Source: an uncultured Propionivibrio sp.
GTDB taxonomy: Bacteria > Pseudomonadota > Gammaproteobacteria > Burkholderiales > Rhodocyclaceae
Assembly (NCBI GenBank): GCA_937923255.1
Contig: CALAIL010000062.1
Span: forward strand, 1-64,000
Direction: 5' to 3'
Length of the DNA: 64,000 nucleotides
Shown: positions 10,007 to 19,133 of the stretch, piece by piece
How the letters are laid out: every line of letters starts with the position of its first letter
How positions within the stretch are numbered: position 1 is the stretch's first letter
The notes under the pieces: model-generated
Database searches by the model: none
Told to the model about the DNA's origin: nothing
The model's input: only the letters and a program-made list of their open reading frames with translations
Program-made: the position numbers and the translations under genes

Positions 10007-10606
10007 CTACCAGCGCCGATCCGGCGCAATGTCGAGCAAGGGGCGCAATTTTTCCGCGACCGCTTCGCGGGCACGAAAAATCCGCGAACGCACCGTTCCA
10101 ATCGGGCATCCCATTTCGGCGGCGATTTCTTCGTAGCTCAACCCTTCGATTTCGCGGAGCATGATTGCATTACGCAGCTCCTCCGGCAGAGACTGCATCG
10201 CTATATTGATCGTCTGACCAATCTGTTTCGACTGCAAGATGCGCTCCGGCGTGTTGATATCATGCAGCAAACCGGCCTCTTCAAAAGTTTCAGCTTCATC
10301 GGCATCGACCTCCGTCGTTGTCGGCGCACGCCGTCCCTTGGCCGCCAGATAATTCTTGGCCGTGTTGATGCCGATCCGGTACAGCCAGGTATAAAAAGCA
10401 CTCTCGCCGCGAAACGACGGCAAGGCGCGATAGGCTTTGAGGAAAGCCTCCTGCGCCACATCTTCGACTTCGGCATAGTCACGAATATAACGCGACAGCA
10501 GACGATTGAGCTTGCGCTGGTACTTTGCCACCAGGGCATCGAACGCGAGCGGATCACCTGCCTGGACCCGCTCGACCAAGCGCTGGTCAGCCTCGCGTTC
10601 GTTCAT
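10007..10606 (-). CDS. rpoE: RNA polymerase sigma factor RpoE (sigma-24)
   Basis: ECF sigma factor of the envelope stress response. Region 2 (FDALVAKYQRKLNRLLSRYI, then DVAQEAFLKAYRALPSFRG) and region 4 (LPEELRNAIMLREIEGLSYE, then CPIGTVRSRIFRARE) closely follow the RpoE pattern. Length 199 aa is typical. AGGAAAG lies 10 nt upstream of the ATG. The downstream gene is rseC, with no rseA anti-sigma gene, so control of this sigma factor must come from elsewhere or from a non-homologous protein. Confidence 0.94.
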   Translation of the reverse strand: MNEREADQRLVERVQAGDPLAFDALVAKYQRKLNRLLSRYIRDYAEVEDVAQEAFLKAYRALPSFRGESAFYTWLYRIGINTAKNYLAAKGRRAPTTTEVDADEAETFEEAGLLHDINTPERILQSKQIGQTINIAMQSLPEELRNAIMLREIEGLSYEEIAAEMGCPIGTVRSRIFRAREAVAEKLRPLLDIAPDRRW

Positions 10607-10767
10607 GTTATGAAAACTTTCCTGTCAGATTCGGTTTTTCATACTTTTACGAGAGTATAGCCCAAGCCATTTAGCGCAGGCCACTGGCCGCAACTGCCGT
10701 CAGAACCGACTTTTGCGCATACGTTGAGAATGATTCGCGCAGCGCTTGAATTTATCCATTCGCAGTA

Positions 10768-11229
10768 TCACTGCTTAAGCAGTGGCGGCGCTGGATCCGT
10801 TTTGATGAGCCAGCGCAGGCAAACGATAAGCTGGCGAAATTGTTCTGCCGGCATTTGGTCAGGCAATAGCGTCAAATGGTATTCGCGTGCTTCGTTTTCA
10901 AGGCGCACGTACAACACCACCCAATAGGGCGAGGCAACGCCGTCCGGCAGAATCTGCGCCCGTCGCATCCCGCCATCAGAACCGGGGAAATATAGAAACA
11001 AACTACCATCAGCGGTAAGCCGCAACCGCTCAGGTAGATGCCGATGCAGGCTGCGCCAGGCTGACAGCGCAACCAGGCACAGTATTGCCAGGCAGGCAAA
11101 TCGATACAGCAGCCCATTCCGTGGCCATAGCGCAAAGCACACGGAAAACGCCGCCGCCCAGTGGAAAATGATTAACAGCGTATCCAGCCGCCGGGAGCGC
11201 CGCAATTCGATGAACAGCGGGAACTGCAT
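10768..11229 (-). CDS. YgfX-like membrane protein
   Basis: Small protein with two adjacent N-terminal membrane segments (about 18-36 and 41-58) and a soluble C-terminal part of about 90 residues. The N-terminal arrangement and position between fabF and rpoE match proteins annotated YgfX (relatives of E. coli CptA) in betaproteobacteria. Similarity at the residue level is weak to my eye, so the family name is an inference. It lies 29 bp downstream of fabF on the same strand. Confidence 0.6.
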   Translation of the reverse strand: MQFPLFIELRRSRRLDTLLIIFHWAAAFSVCFALWPRNGLLYRFACLAILCLVALSAWRSLHRHLPERLRLTADGSLFLYFPGSDGGMRRAQILPDGVASPYWVVLYVRLENEAREYHLTLLPDQMPAEQFRQLIVCLRWLIKTDPAPPLLKQ

Positions 11230-11258
11230 CGCCGACCTGGAAGTTCGGTCAGAACGAC

Positions 11259-12497
11259 TTAAATTTTGCGAAACACCAGGGTAGCGTTCGTTCCGCCAAA
11301 ACCAAAGGAATTGGACAGCGCAACATCAATCTTCATTGGACGGGCGCCATTGGTGCAGTAGTCGAGATCGCAGCCCTCACCCTGATTAAAGACATTGATT
11401 GTCGGCGGAGAAATCTGATGATGTATCGCCAGCGCTGAGAAAATGGCTTCCACGCCACCAGCCGCTCCCAGGAGATGGCCTGTCATTGACTTGGTCGAAT
11501 TCACCACCAGTTTGTTGGCATGATCACCAAAAGCGCGCTTGACGGCAATCGTTTCCGCTTTGTCACCTAATGGGGTCGACGTACCGTGCGCATTGATGTA
11601 ATCAACCTCATTGGCCTTCACGCCCGCATTGTGCATGGCATTCAGCATGCAACGCGCCGCGCCATCGCCATCTTCACACGGCGCAGTCATATGGTTGGCA
11701 TCGGCACTCATACCAAAACCGGCCAGTTCAGCGTAGATTTTTGCACCGCGCGCCTTGGCGTGTTCATATTCTTCAAGCACCAGAACACCGGCACCTTCAG
11801 ATAAGACAAAACCATCACGATCACGATCCCAAGGACGGCTCGCTGTCTGTGGATCATCGTTACGGGTGGACAAGGCACGAGCTGCGCAGAAACCGCCGAC
11901 GCCAAGCTGTGAAACCGTCGATTCCGCGCCGCCAGCAACCATGATATCGGCGTCGCCGTATTCGATGAAACGCGCCGCATCGCCAATGCTATGGGTTGCA
12001 CTGGCACAGGCGCTGACAATTGCAATATTCGGCCCTTTGAACCCATACATGATCGAAAGATTGCCTGCAATCATATTGATGATCGAGCCGGGCACAAAGA
12101 AAGGAGACACCTTGCGAAGTCCGGAAGCATTGAACTCGTCATGCGTGCTTTCAATCATCGGCAAGCCGCCAATACCTGATCCGATGGAGATGCCGATGCG
12201 CTCGGCGTTGGCCGGATTGGCCTCAAGCCCTGCGTCGCGGATGGCTTCAATACCGGCCGCAATACCGTAATGTATGAAAAGATCCATACGACGTGCATCC
12301 TTGGGCGGGATGTATTGGGCGACATCAAAATTGCGGACTTCGCCGGCAATTTGTACCGGGAAACCGGAAGCATTAAAACGAGAAATTGTATCGATACCTG
12401 AATGGCCGGCAAGAATGTTCTGCCATGCCTGCTCAATAGTATTGCCGACCGGCGAAATGATTCCGAGGCCGGTAATAACGACTCTGCGACGCGACAA
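11259..12497 (-). CDS. fabF: 3-oxoacyl-ACP synthase II FabF
   Basis: Elongating condensing enzyme (KAS II) of type II fatty acid synthesis. The Cys-His-His triad sits in [22 protein letters not shown] and GHLLGAAGG. The start is most likely TTG at 12497 ([11 protein letters not shown]): GGAG lies 6 nt upstream and this gives the usual 412 aa. The longer ATG start at 12524 adds nine unconserved residues and lacks a ribosome site. It is the downstream member of the fabD-fabG-acpP-fabF group. Confidence 0.95.
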   Translation of the reverse strand: MSRRRVVITGLGIISPVGNTIEQAWQNILAGHSGIDTISRFNASGFPVQIAGEVRNFDVAQYIPPKDARRMDLFIHYGIAAGIEAIRDAGLEANPANAERIGISIGSGIGGLPMIESTHDEFNASGLRKVSPFFVPGSIINMIAGNLSIMYGFKGPNIAIVSACASATHSIGDAARFIEYGDADIMVAGGAESTVSQLGVGGFCAARALSTRNDDPQTASRPWDRDRDGFVLSEGAGVLVLEEYEHAKARGAKIYAELAGFGMSADANHMTAPCEDGDGAARCMLNAMHNAGVKANEVDYINAHGTSTPLGDKAETIAVKRAFGDHANKLVVNSTKSMTGHLLGAAGGVEAIFSALAIHHQISPPTINVFNQGEGCDLDYCTNGARPMKIDVALSNSFGFGGTNATLVFRKI

Positions 12498-12526
12498 TTC
12501 TTTCTCCGGATAACAGGAAATCAATC

Positions 12527-12586
12527 GGGCGACACATACCCCTATCGCCCGCGGACGGCGGCATCACACATTACATGGCGCCGTCC
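12527..12586. other. Two adjacent hairpins between acpP and fabF
   Basis: Inverted repeats GGGCGA/TCGCCC (12527-12550) and GGACGGCG/CGCCGTCC (12553-12586) stand side by side in the 113-bp gap. No T-run follows on the minus strand, so they look more like mRNA processing or stability elements, or weak attenuators, than intrinsic terminators. They could help set the high AcpP to FabF ratio. Confidence 0.6.
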
Positions 12587-12610
12587 GTATCTTTATTACA
12601 GTGGAAGCTT

Positions 12611-12850
12611 TTACGCTTTCTTGTGCGAAACGACGTAATCAATCGCCTGCTGGACGCTGGTGATTTTTTCCGCTTCTTCATCAGGAATTTCGCACTCGAA
12701 CTCTTCTTCGAGCGCCATCACCAATTCAACGGTATCCAGCGAATCTGCGCCAAGATCATCGACAAAAGAGGACTCGTTCTTGATATCTGCTTCATTGACG
12801 CCCAGTTGCTCGGAGACGATCTTTTTGACACGTTGTTCGATGTTGTCCAT
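12611..12850 (-). CDS. acpP: Acyl carrier protein AcpP
   Basis: Small acidic carrier of growing acyl chains. The phosphopantetheine site is the Ser of [18 protein letters not shown]. Length 79 aa is canonical. AAGGAGC lies 8 nt before the ATG. It has its own candidate promoter in the gap after fabG, and hairpins lie between it and fabF, in keeping with its need for high expression. Confidence 0.97.
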   Translation of the reverse strand: MDNIEQRVKKIVSEQLGVNEADIKNESSFVDDLGADSLDTVELVMALEEEFECEIPDEEAEKITSVQQAIDYVVSHKKA

Positions 12851-12894
12851 CTAAAAGCTCCTTTTAGGTTGGTAGGGATAAAACAAAACGCTGC

Positions 12895-12923
12895 ATTTTA
12901 ACAAAATGAGGGGCGCTCACCAA
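12895..12923 (-). promoter_or_regulatory. Candidate sigma-70 promoter of acpP
   Basis: On the minus strand TTGGTG (12918-12923) and TAAAAT (12895-12900) are separated by exactly 17 nt, about 45 bp before the acpP start. The -10 matches consensus at 5 of 6 positions; the -35 match is weaker. Confidence 0.55.
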
Positions 12924-12984
12924 TTTTCCGGGAACACGAACCATATCAATGAGACTGACCGGCGCATCCCACGAAGGCGCCGCT

Positions 12985-13728
12985 TCAATCCATGAACATG
13001 CCGCCATTGACGTGAATCGTCGAGCCGGTAATGTAAGCGGCCTCCGGCGAAGCCAGAAAAGCAACCGCCGCGGCGACATCCTCGGGCGCTCCCAGGCGCC
13101 CCAATGGAATATTGCCGGCAATCGCGGCGCGCTGCTTTTCATCAAGCACCTGTGTCATACGGGTATCGATGAATCCAGGCGCCACGCAATTAACGGTGAT
13201 ATTGCGGCTGCCAAGCTCTCGCGCCAAGGCACGCGTCATACCGCCCAACCCCGCCTTGGCCGCACAATAGTTGGCCTGTCCAGGATTGCCGGCATAACCG
13301 ACGACGGAAGAAATATTGATGATGCGGCCTGTGCGAGCTTTCATCATGCCGCGCATGACCGCACGCGACATGCGGAACACCGCTTTGAGATTCGTATCAA
13401 TGACGGCATCCCATTCTTCATCCTTCATGCGCATCGCCAGATTGTCGCGGGTAATGCCGGCATTATTGACAAGAATAGAAATGGCGCCATACTCCTTTTC
13501 GACAAACGACACCGTTGTATTGATCTGCGCTTCATCACAAACATCCAACGCCAAACCACGTCCATTCAGGCCCGCTTGCTGCAAGTCCGCATTGATTTGT
13601 GCCGCACCATTTTCCGTAGTTGCCGTGCCGATGACCACTGCCCCCTGTTGGGCGAGGCGCAACAAAATCGCCGCGCCAATCCCCCGGCTAGCGCCGGTCA
13701 CGAGCGCAATCTGCCCTTCAAGTTTCAT
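12985..13728 (-). CDS. fabG: 3-oxoacyl-ACP reductase FabG
   Basis: NADPH-dependent short-chain dehydrogenase that reduces 3-ketoacyl-ACP. The Rossmann motif TGASRGIG (13-20), NNAG, and the catalytic Ser-Tyr-Lys set in NISSVVGYAGNPGQANYCAAK are all present. Length 247 aa is standard. It follows fabD by 5 bp. Confidence 0.96.
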   Translation of the reverse strand: MKLEGQIALVTGASRGIGAAILLRLAQQGAVVIGTATTENGAAQINADLQQAGLNGRGLALDVCDEAQINTTVSFVEKEYGAISILVNNAGITRDNLAMRMKDEEWDAVIDTNLKAVFRMSRAVMRGMMKARTGRIINISSVVGYAGNPGQANYCAAKAGLGGMTRALARELGSRNITVNCVAPGFIDTRMTQVLDEKQRAAIAGNIPLGRLGAPEDVAAAVAFLASPEAAYITGSTIHVNGGMFMD

Positions 13729-13733
13729 AACGC

Positions 13734-14672
13734 TTACTCCAACGAAAGATGAGCGTCAATGGATGCTGCATCGGCCAAGGCAATGCCCTCGACCGTATCG
13801 GCGCAGCGTTTGGCAAGCCCCGCCAAGACCTTACCCGGACCACATTCGAGCGCGACTTTTATATTCATCGCGGCGATCTTTTGCATGGTCTCGACCCAAC
13901 GTACGGGTGAGTAGGCCTGGCGCACTAGAGCATCCTTAATTTTGGCCGGATCTTTTTCGACGACTACATCGACATTGTTAATCACGGAAATTTTCGGTGC
14001 CTTGAATTCCAGTTCGGACAGCCGCGCCGCCAACCGATCCGCCGCCGGGCGTAACAGAGAGGAATGAAACGGCGCAGACACAGGCAACAGCACGGTACGC
14101 TTGGCGCCACGCGCCTTGCATCCCTCACAGGCAGCTTCTACCGCAGATTTGTTGCCCGCGATGACGGTCTGCGCGGGACTGTTGAAATTGACGGGTTCGA
14201 CAACTGCGCCATTTCCTACTTTCTCGGCCGCTTCGATACAAGCGGCGTGAACTTTCTCATTGTCCAGATTGAGAATGGCCGCCATAGCGCCTACGCCCGA
14301 CGGCACCGCGTCCTGCATCGCCGTAGCCCTCAGACGGACGAGTGGTACGGCATCCTTGAATTCGATCACTCCGGCAGCCACCAGTGCTGAATATTCGCCC
14401 AGACTATGTCCCGCAACGACGGCGGGTAGATGGCCACCCTTTTCCAGCCAGAGACGATAGACGGCAATCGCCGCTGTCAGCATCAAAGGCTGGGTGTTCA
14501 CCGTTTGCGCAAGCAAGTCTGCCGGGCCTTCGGAGGCCAGTTGCCAGAGATCCTGATTCAGTGTTTCCGACGCCTCATCAAAAGTCGCACGAATGACTGG
14601 AGAATCGCCATAGGCAGCCATCATACCGACCGACTGCGATCCCTGCCCAGGAAAGATGAATGCAAATGCCAT
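13734..14672 (-). CDS. fabD: Malonyl-CoA:ACP transacylase FabD
   Basis: Loads malonyl groups onto ACP. The motifs FPGQGSQ (7-13) and GHSLGEYSAL (nucleophile Ser in GHSLG) are clear, and VSAPFHSSLL holds the catalytic His. Length 312 aa is typical. It lies 24 bp after fabH with an AAGGAG site before the ATG. Confidence 0.96.
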   Translation of the reverse strand: MAFAFIFPGQGSQSVGMMAAYGDSPVIRATFDEASETLNQDLWQLASEGPADLLAQTVNTQPLMLTAAIAVYRLWLEKGGHLPAVVAGHSLGEYSALVAAGVIEFKDAVPLVRLRATAMQDAVPSGVGAMAAILNLDNEKVHAACIEAAEKVGNGAVVEPVNFNSPAQTVIAGNKSAVEAACEGCKARGAKRTVLLPVSAPFHSSLLRPAADRLAARLSELEFKAPKISVINNVDVVVEKDPAKIKDALVRQAYSPVRWVETMQKIAAMNIKVALECGPGKVLAGLAKRCADTVEGIALADAASIDAHLSLE

Positions 14673-14696
14673 GGAAAAATCTCCTTAGCCTGACGC

Positions 14697-15659
14697 CTAG
14701 AATTCGAGCAGAACGGCGCCCCAGGTAAAGCCGCCGCCCACACCTTCCAGCAACACTTTTTGACCGCGCCGGATACGACCGTCACGAACCGCGGCATCAA
14801 GCGCCAGCGGTACGGAAGCCGCCGAGGTATTGCCATGCCGATCGACGGTGATGATGATTTTATCAGTACCGATCTTCAGTTTTTTACCAATGGAATTGAT
14901 AATCCGCAAATTGGCCTGATGTGGAATCAGCCAGTCAATATCTTGCATCTGAATGCCTGCCTGCGCGCAACATTCCACGGCGATTTCGCTCAGGGCATGG
15001 ACGGCAAACTTGAATACAGCCTGCCCATCCATACGCAGAAAAGGATCGCCTACGACCTTGCCGCCATGCACAGCGCCTGGCACCGACAAAACAGCAGCCT
15101 GCGATCCGTCAGCATAGGCTGCTGCCGCGAGGATGCCCGGTTTGTCCGCGGCCTCAAGCACGACGGCCCCCGCGCCATCACCAAACAACACACAGGTCCC
15201 GCGATCCTTCCAGTCGAGAATTCGGGAAAAAGTCTCCGCGCCAACGACCAGCGCCTTTTTATGGCTGCCGCTGCGAATAAACTTCTCGGCAACGATCAGC
15301 GCATAGACAAAGCCACTGCATACCGCTTGCACATCAAAAGCCATTGCGCCCTTGATGCCCAGCCGAGCCTGCAGAAAGCAGGCCGTACTTGGGAAAATAT
15401 AATCCGGCGTCGTCGTCGCAACGATGATGAGGTCAATTTCCTCTGCCATCATTTTTGCCGATTCCAGCGCTTTCTGGCTTGCCTCCAGCGCCAGATCGCT
15501 GGTTCGACAATGATCATCGGCCAAATATCGGGATTTGATGCCGGTACGCTCCGTCACCCATTCATCACTGGTGTCAACACCGCGCTGCACCAGATCGTCA
15601 TTAGTCACCGGCGCGCCGGGCAAACAACTACCGACTCCAGCGATGCGTGAAAAAATCAT
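14697..15659 (-). CDS. fabH: 3-oxoacyl-ACP synthase III FabH
   Basis: Initiates fatty acid synthesis by condensing acetyl-CoA with malonyl-ACP. The active-site Cys lies in [13 protein letters not shown]; the His is in [11 protein letters not shown] and the Asn in [13 protein letters not shown]. Two starts compete. The ATG at 15668 overlaps plsX and lies one base after GGAG. The ATG at 15659 lies 10 nt after GGAG and just past the plsX stop, so I prefer it. Adjacent plsX-fabH is the usual order. Confidence 0.95.
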   Translation of the reverse strand: MIFSRIAGVGSCLPGAPVTNDDLVQRGVDTSDEWVTERTGIKSRYLADDHCRTSDLALEASQKALESAKMMAEEIDLIIVATTTPDYIFPSTACFLQARLGIKGAMAFDVQAVCSGFVYALIVAEKFIRSGSHKKALVVGAETFSRILDWKDRGTCVLFGDGAGAVVLEAADKPGILAAAAYADGSQAAVLSVPGAVHGGKVVGDPFLRMDGQAVFKFAVHALSEIAVECCAQAGIQMQDIDWLIPHQANLRIINSIGKKLKIGTDKIIITVDRHGNTSAASVPLALDAAVRDGRIRRGQKVLLEGVGGGFTWGAVLLEF

Positions 15660-15660
15660 C

Positions 15661-16662
15661 TTATGCATTCTCCAAAACCGGAATACGCTCGACGATTCGC
15701 GTTAACACGTTGTTGCGGACAGTATCCGCCGCGCGTTCGAGCGCATGGCAAAAGGCAAAAGCATCGGCCGATCCGTGGCTCTTGACAACGACGCCTTTCA
15801 AGCCGAGCAAACAAGCGCCATTGTAACGTCGATGATCGACGCGCTGTTTGAAATGCTTCAATATCGGCAACGCCAGCAGCCCCGCCACACGAGTCAGCAG
15901 ATTACGCCCGAACTCCTCGCGCAGGAAGGTTGCGAGCATCTGCGCCAAGCCTTCGGAAGTTTTAAGCGCGACATTGCCGACAAAGCCATCACAGACAACG
16001 ACATCCGCCTCGCCCTTGTAAATTCCGTCGCCTTCGATATTGCCGACGAAATTCAATCCCGAGGTCTTGAGCTGCTCGGCCGCCAGTTTGACGACCTCGT
16101 TGCCCTTGATATCTTCTTCGCCAATATTGAGGATACCGACGCTTGGCCGATCTTTATGTTCAACAGCGCCGACCAGCGATGCTCCCATGATGCCAAATTG
16201 CAGCAGGTGCTCATGTGAACAATCCACATTGGCGCCCAGGTCAAGTACGTGAACATGCCCGGACATGGTAGGCAACACGGCGCAAATCGCCGGCCGCTCG
16301 ATACCTGGCAGCATCTTGAGTACAAAACGGGAAATCGCCATCAGGGCGCCAGTATTACCCGCCGAAACGCACGCATCCGCCTCACCGCTCTTGACGAGAT
16401 CAATCGCGACGCGCATCGACGAATCCTTCTTGTTTCGAATCGCCAATGCCGGAGACTCGTCCATCCCAACGACTTCACTGGCATGACGAATGCGCAAACG
16501 GGGATGACCAACCCCCTTTAAATACTGGCGGATACTTTTCTCATCACCAACAAGAATAACTTCCGCATCTTCACGTTTGTGCAGAAAATCAAGCGCAGCG
16601 GGCACCGTCACGACCGGCCCGTGATCACCGCCCATGCAGTCGATTGCAACAGTGACTGTCAT
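15661..16662 (-). CDS. plsX: Phosphate acyltransferase PlsX
   Basis: Converts acyl-ACP to acyl-phosphate for phosphatidic acid synthesis; a peripheral membrane enzyme. The N-terminal [10 protein letters not shown] (8-17) and the internal [12 protein letters not shown] and [13 protein letters not shown] are family signatures. Length 333 aa is normal. It sits between rpmF and fabH. Confidence 0.95.
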   Translation of the reverse strand: MTVTVAIDCMGGDHGPVVTVPAALDFLHKREDAEVILVGDEKSIRQYLKGVGHPRLRIRHASEVVGMDESPALAIRNKKDSSMRVAIDLVKSGEADACVSAGNTGALMAISRFVLKMLPGIERPAICAVLPTMSGHVHVLDLGANVDCSHEHLLQFGIMGASLVGAVEHKDRPSVGILNIGEEDIKGNEVVKLAAEQLKTSGLNFVGNIEGDGIYKGEADVVVCDGFVGNVALKTSEGLAQMLATFLREEFGRNLLTRVAGLLALPILKHFKQRVDHRRYNGACLLGLKGVVVKSHGSADAFAFCHALERAADTVRNNVLTRIVERIPVLENA

Positions 16663-16732
16663 GCGAAAAATGGCAGAAGAAAGGACGAGCCACCCATCAA
16701 CCGGGGCTGACCCGCCGCCTTACCGGCAGAGA

Positions 16733-16912
16733 TTACTCTGCCGTGCCCTTGGTAACCTTCTTACCACGATAATAGCCTGACGGGCTAACGTGGTGGCGTA
16801 AATGCACTTCTCCTGTCGTCGGCTCGATAGCCAGTGGCGGATTGCTCAGAAAATCGTGAGCACGATGCATCCCGCGCTTGGACGGGGACTTTTTATTTTG
16901 TTGAACAGCCAT
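16733..16912 (-). CDS. rpmF: 50S ribosomal protein L32 (bL32)
   Basis: A 59-residue basic ribosomal protein read directly from the minus strand. It starts [20 protein letters not shown] and ends KKVTKGTAE. The motif [12 protein letters not shown] is diagnostic. It lies between yceD and plsX as in most proteobacteria, about 70 bp before plsX. Confidence 0.96.
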   Translation of the reverse strand: MAVQQNKKSPSKRGMHRAHDFLSNPPLAIEPTTGEVHLRHHVSPSGYYRGKKVTKGTAE

Positions 16913-16956
16913 AACTAATTAACTCCCAAAAACCGAAAAAATCGAATGAAATCTGG

Positions 16957-17463
16957 TCACTGCGTCATTTTGCCCTTCAATTCCCTGAGCATAGAAAAAG
17001 GCGACGACTTCATATTGACATCCGCAGCATACTTCAGATCCGGAAAATCACATTGCTCATGACGCGGCACCGGCGGCAAGGCAAGGATAATTTCGTCCTC
17101 AAGCAGCGCCACGACATCAATTTCTTTTTTCCATGGAAGAAAATCGCGGCTATCATCCTCAATTTCTTCCTGCGTCAATCTGCTTTCATCACCAACAAAC
17201 TCCAGCAAATTACGCACCTGCAAAGGATAAGCGACACTTCCCAAACAACGCTGACAACGCAAGGAAAAAACGCCATCGAGCCGCAGAAACAGTTGCGGGC
17301 GTTCGCGTTCACTGATACGCCCCTCAATCCAGTAACTGACTGCCCCCCCCGCCTCTGCAAGCGCATCAAGCACTCTGGGCAAATCAGCAATTGGCAGATT
17401 CCCTTGCAGCGTTTTTGATTCGCGCGCAAAAACCGAAGGCTCAATTACAAGCTGATACGACAT
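16957..17463 (-). CDS. yceD: YceD/DUF177 family protein
   Basis: Protein implicated in 23S rRNA accumulation in E. coli and usually co-transcribed with rpmF. It has the CxxC pair in FSLRCQRCLG and a DUF177-like acidic C-terminal half that includes DVVALLEDEIILALPPVPRH. Length 168 aa is typical. It is divergent from maf, with about 190 bp between the starts. Confidence 0.88.
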   Translation of the reverse strand: MSYQLVIEPSVFARESKTLQGNLPIADLPRVLDALAEAGGAVSYWIEGRISERERPQLFLRLDGVFSLRCQRCLGSVAYPLQVRNLLEFVGDESRLTQEEIEDDSRDFLPWKKEIDVVALLEDEIILALPPVPRHEQCDFPDLKYAADVNMKSSPFSMLRELKGKMTQ

Positions 17464-17653
17464 AAGGCGCGCATGATATTATTTTTGCCCCATGAAGTCA
17501 AAGTACGCGCACGTTGCAAGCCTTTGGATTTTGCCGCTTTTACGCTGTACTTTTTCAGGATTATGTTGCATTTCTCGCGCTGCCTTGAACCAAAAATGTC
17601 CGTAAGAGCAAGATTCCTCATCGCGCCCATTGCTGACTCATTCTTCACTTGCC

Positions 17654-18238
17654 ATGCCTGACCAACCAATCGTTCTCGCCTCGACCTCGCCTTTTCGCCG
17701 CGATTTGTTAAATCGCCTGCAAATTCCTTTCAGTGTCGCCCAACCCGAGGTTGACGAAACCGCACACCCCGGCGAGACGCCAGAATACACGGCGCTTCGG
17801 CTTGCCCAGGCCAAAGCGCACGCCGTTGCCGCACAACATTCCAACGCGCTCATCATTGGCAGCGACCAGGTCGCCAGTCTGGACGGTAAAGCCTTTGGCA
17901 AACCGGGGAATCATGAAAATGCGGTACGTCAATTACAAATGATGCGCGGGCGTACCGTCAGTTTCTTTACCGGCTTATGCCTGCTCAACGCCAGAACCGG
18001 CATCATGCATATCCGCGGCGTCCCGACGTGGGTTACATTTCGCGCGCTTGATGATGCGGAAATAGAGAATTACCTGACCCGCGAGCGCCCTTACAACTGC
18101 GCTGGCAGCGCCAAGTCGGAAGGATTGGGTATTGCTCTGATCGCCAAAATGGAAGGCGAGGATCCCAATGCACTCATCGGCCTGCCGCTGATCGCCTTGT
18201 GCGAACTGCTGCGCCTGGAAGGCGTATGCATTCTATGA
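17654..18238 (+). CDS. Maf-like nucleotide pyrophosphatase, YceF type
   Basis: House-cleaning pyrophosphatase; the YceF/Maf-1 subgroup hydrolyses m7GTP. N-terminal [14 protein letters not shown] and [29 protein letters not shown], and [13 protein letters not shown] are subgroup features. The ATG at 17654 ([10 protein letters not shown]) fits the family start; eight upstream codons are unconserved. Divergent from yceD-rpmF and overlapping the next gene by 4 bp (ATGA). Confidence 0.92.
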   Translation: MPDQPIVLASTSPFRRDLLNRLQIPFSVAQPEVDETAHPGETPEYTALRLAQAKAHAVAAQHSNALIIGSDQVASLDGKAFGKPGNHENAVRQLQMMRGRTVSFFTGLCLLNARTGIMHIRGVPTWVTFRALDDAEIENYLTRERPYNCAGSAKSEGLGIALIAKMEGEDPNALIGLPLIALCELLRLEGVCIL

Positions 18239-18945
18239 CGCGAGGGACGCTTTACCTGATCCCCGTGCCGCTGGGGATGATACCGGCCGCAGAATCCCTG
18301 CCCACGGCTGTCTGCGCACAAGCGGCCGGATTACGGTACTTTATCGCCGAGAATGCAAAATCCGCGCGCGCTTTCCTCAAATCCCTACCAAGCCGAATAC
18401 CGCTCCAGGATATTTCGATCAGCGAGCTGAATGAGCATACGCCGCCAGCGGTATTGCATGAACGGCTCGTCCCCTTGCTGGCCGGCTCGGACGTTGGCCT
18501 GATCTCCGAAGCCGGCTGCCCCGCCGTCGCCGACCCTGGCGCAGAACTCGTTGCGCTGGCACAGGCAAACGGTATTCGTATCGCCCCGCTGGTTGGCCCT
18601 TCCTCGATTCTGCTGGCATTAATGGCCTCCGGCCTGGGCGGACAGCACTTTGCCTTTCACGGCTACCTGCCTGCCAAAGAAAAAGCCAGAAATCAGAAGA
18701 TCACGGCCCTGGAAAAAGAGTCGCGCGCTCACCAGCGCACTCAAATCTTCATCGAAACGCCCTACCGCAACCTGAAGCTGTTTGCTGCATTGCTCGACCA
18801 CTGCGCCGGCCAGACCCGGCTGTGCCTTGCCACCAATCTGACACTGCCCGATGAAAGCATTATGACTCACCGTATCGATCAGTGGAAAAAACTGACGCCG
18901 CCGGAAATCAACCGACGGCCAACAGTATTTTTATTACTGGCCTGA
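18235..18945 (+). CDS. SAM-dependent methyltransferase, RsmI-like (tetrapyrrole methylase fold)
   Basis: Related to RsmI (16S rRNA C1402 2'-O-methyltransferase) but of the separate group often found beside maf in betaproteobacteria. The N-terminal [11 protein letters not shown] and the central [15 protein letters not shown] and [14 protein letters not shown] motifs mark the fold. The later residues FIETPYRN correspond to the substrate-side motif. Start chosen at 18235 for its ATGA overlap with maf. Substrate unknown. Confidence 0.85.
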   Translation: MTRGTLYLIPVPLGMIPAAESLPTAVCAQAAGLRYFIAENAKSARAFLKSLPSRIPLQDISISELNEHTPPAVLHERLVPLLAGSDVGLISEAGCPAVADPGAELVALAQANGIRIAPLVGPSSILLALMASGLGGQHFAFHGYLPAKEKARNQKITALEKESRAHQRTQIFIETPYRNLKLFAALLDHCAGQTRLCLATNLTLPDESIMTHRIDQWKKLTPPEINRRPTVFLLLA

Positions 18946-19036
18946 CCGAACTGTGCACACGGTGCCGGCCTGCCCTAGGCATTCCGACGACACGGCAGCA
19001 AGCATCTGGGGAAACAAGCAAAATCAACGAAAACCA

Positions 19037-19117
19037 ACGCAGGCCAGCCTATTACACATCAGCGGCAATACACACGGCTGGGCGTTGCTAAGTTTCGCCC
19101 GTATGCCTGGCCTGCGT
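19037..19117. repeat. 11-bp inverted repeat in a convergent gap
   Basis: ACGCAGGCCAG (19037-19047) and its exact reverse complement (19107-19117) are separated by 59 nt between two convergent genes. The loop is too long for a classic terminator and no T-run follows. Confidence 0.5.
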
Positions 19118-19133
19118 CGGATTCATGCCAAAG

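Noticed and set aside
10607..10680. Sigma-E autoregulatory promoter before rpoE
   Set aside because: A TCTGA-like -10 is present but no GAACTT-like -35 at the right distance.
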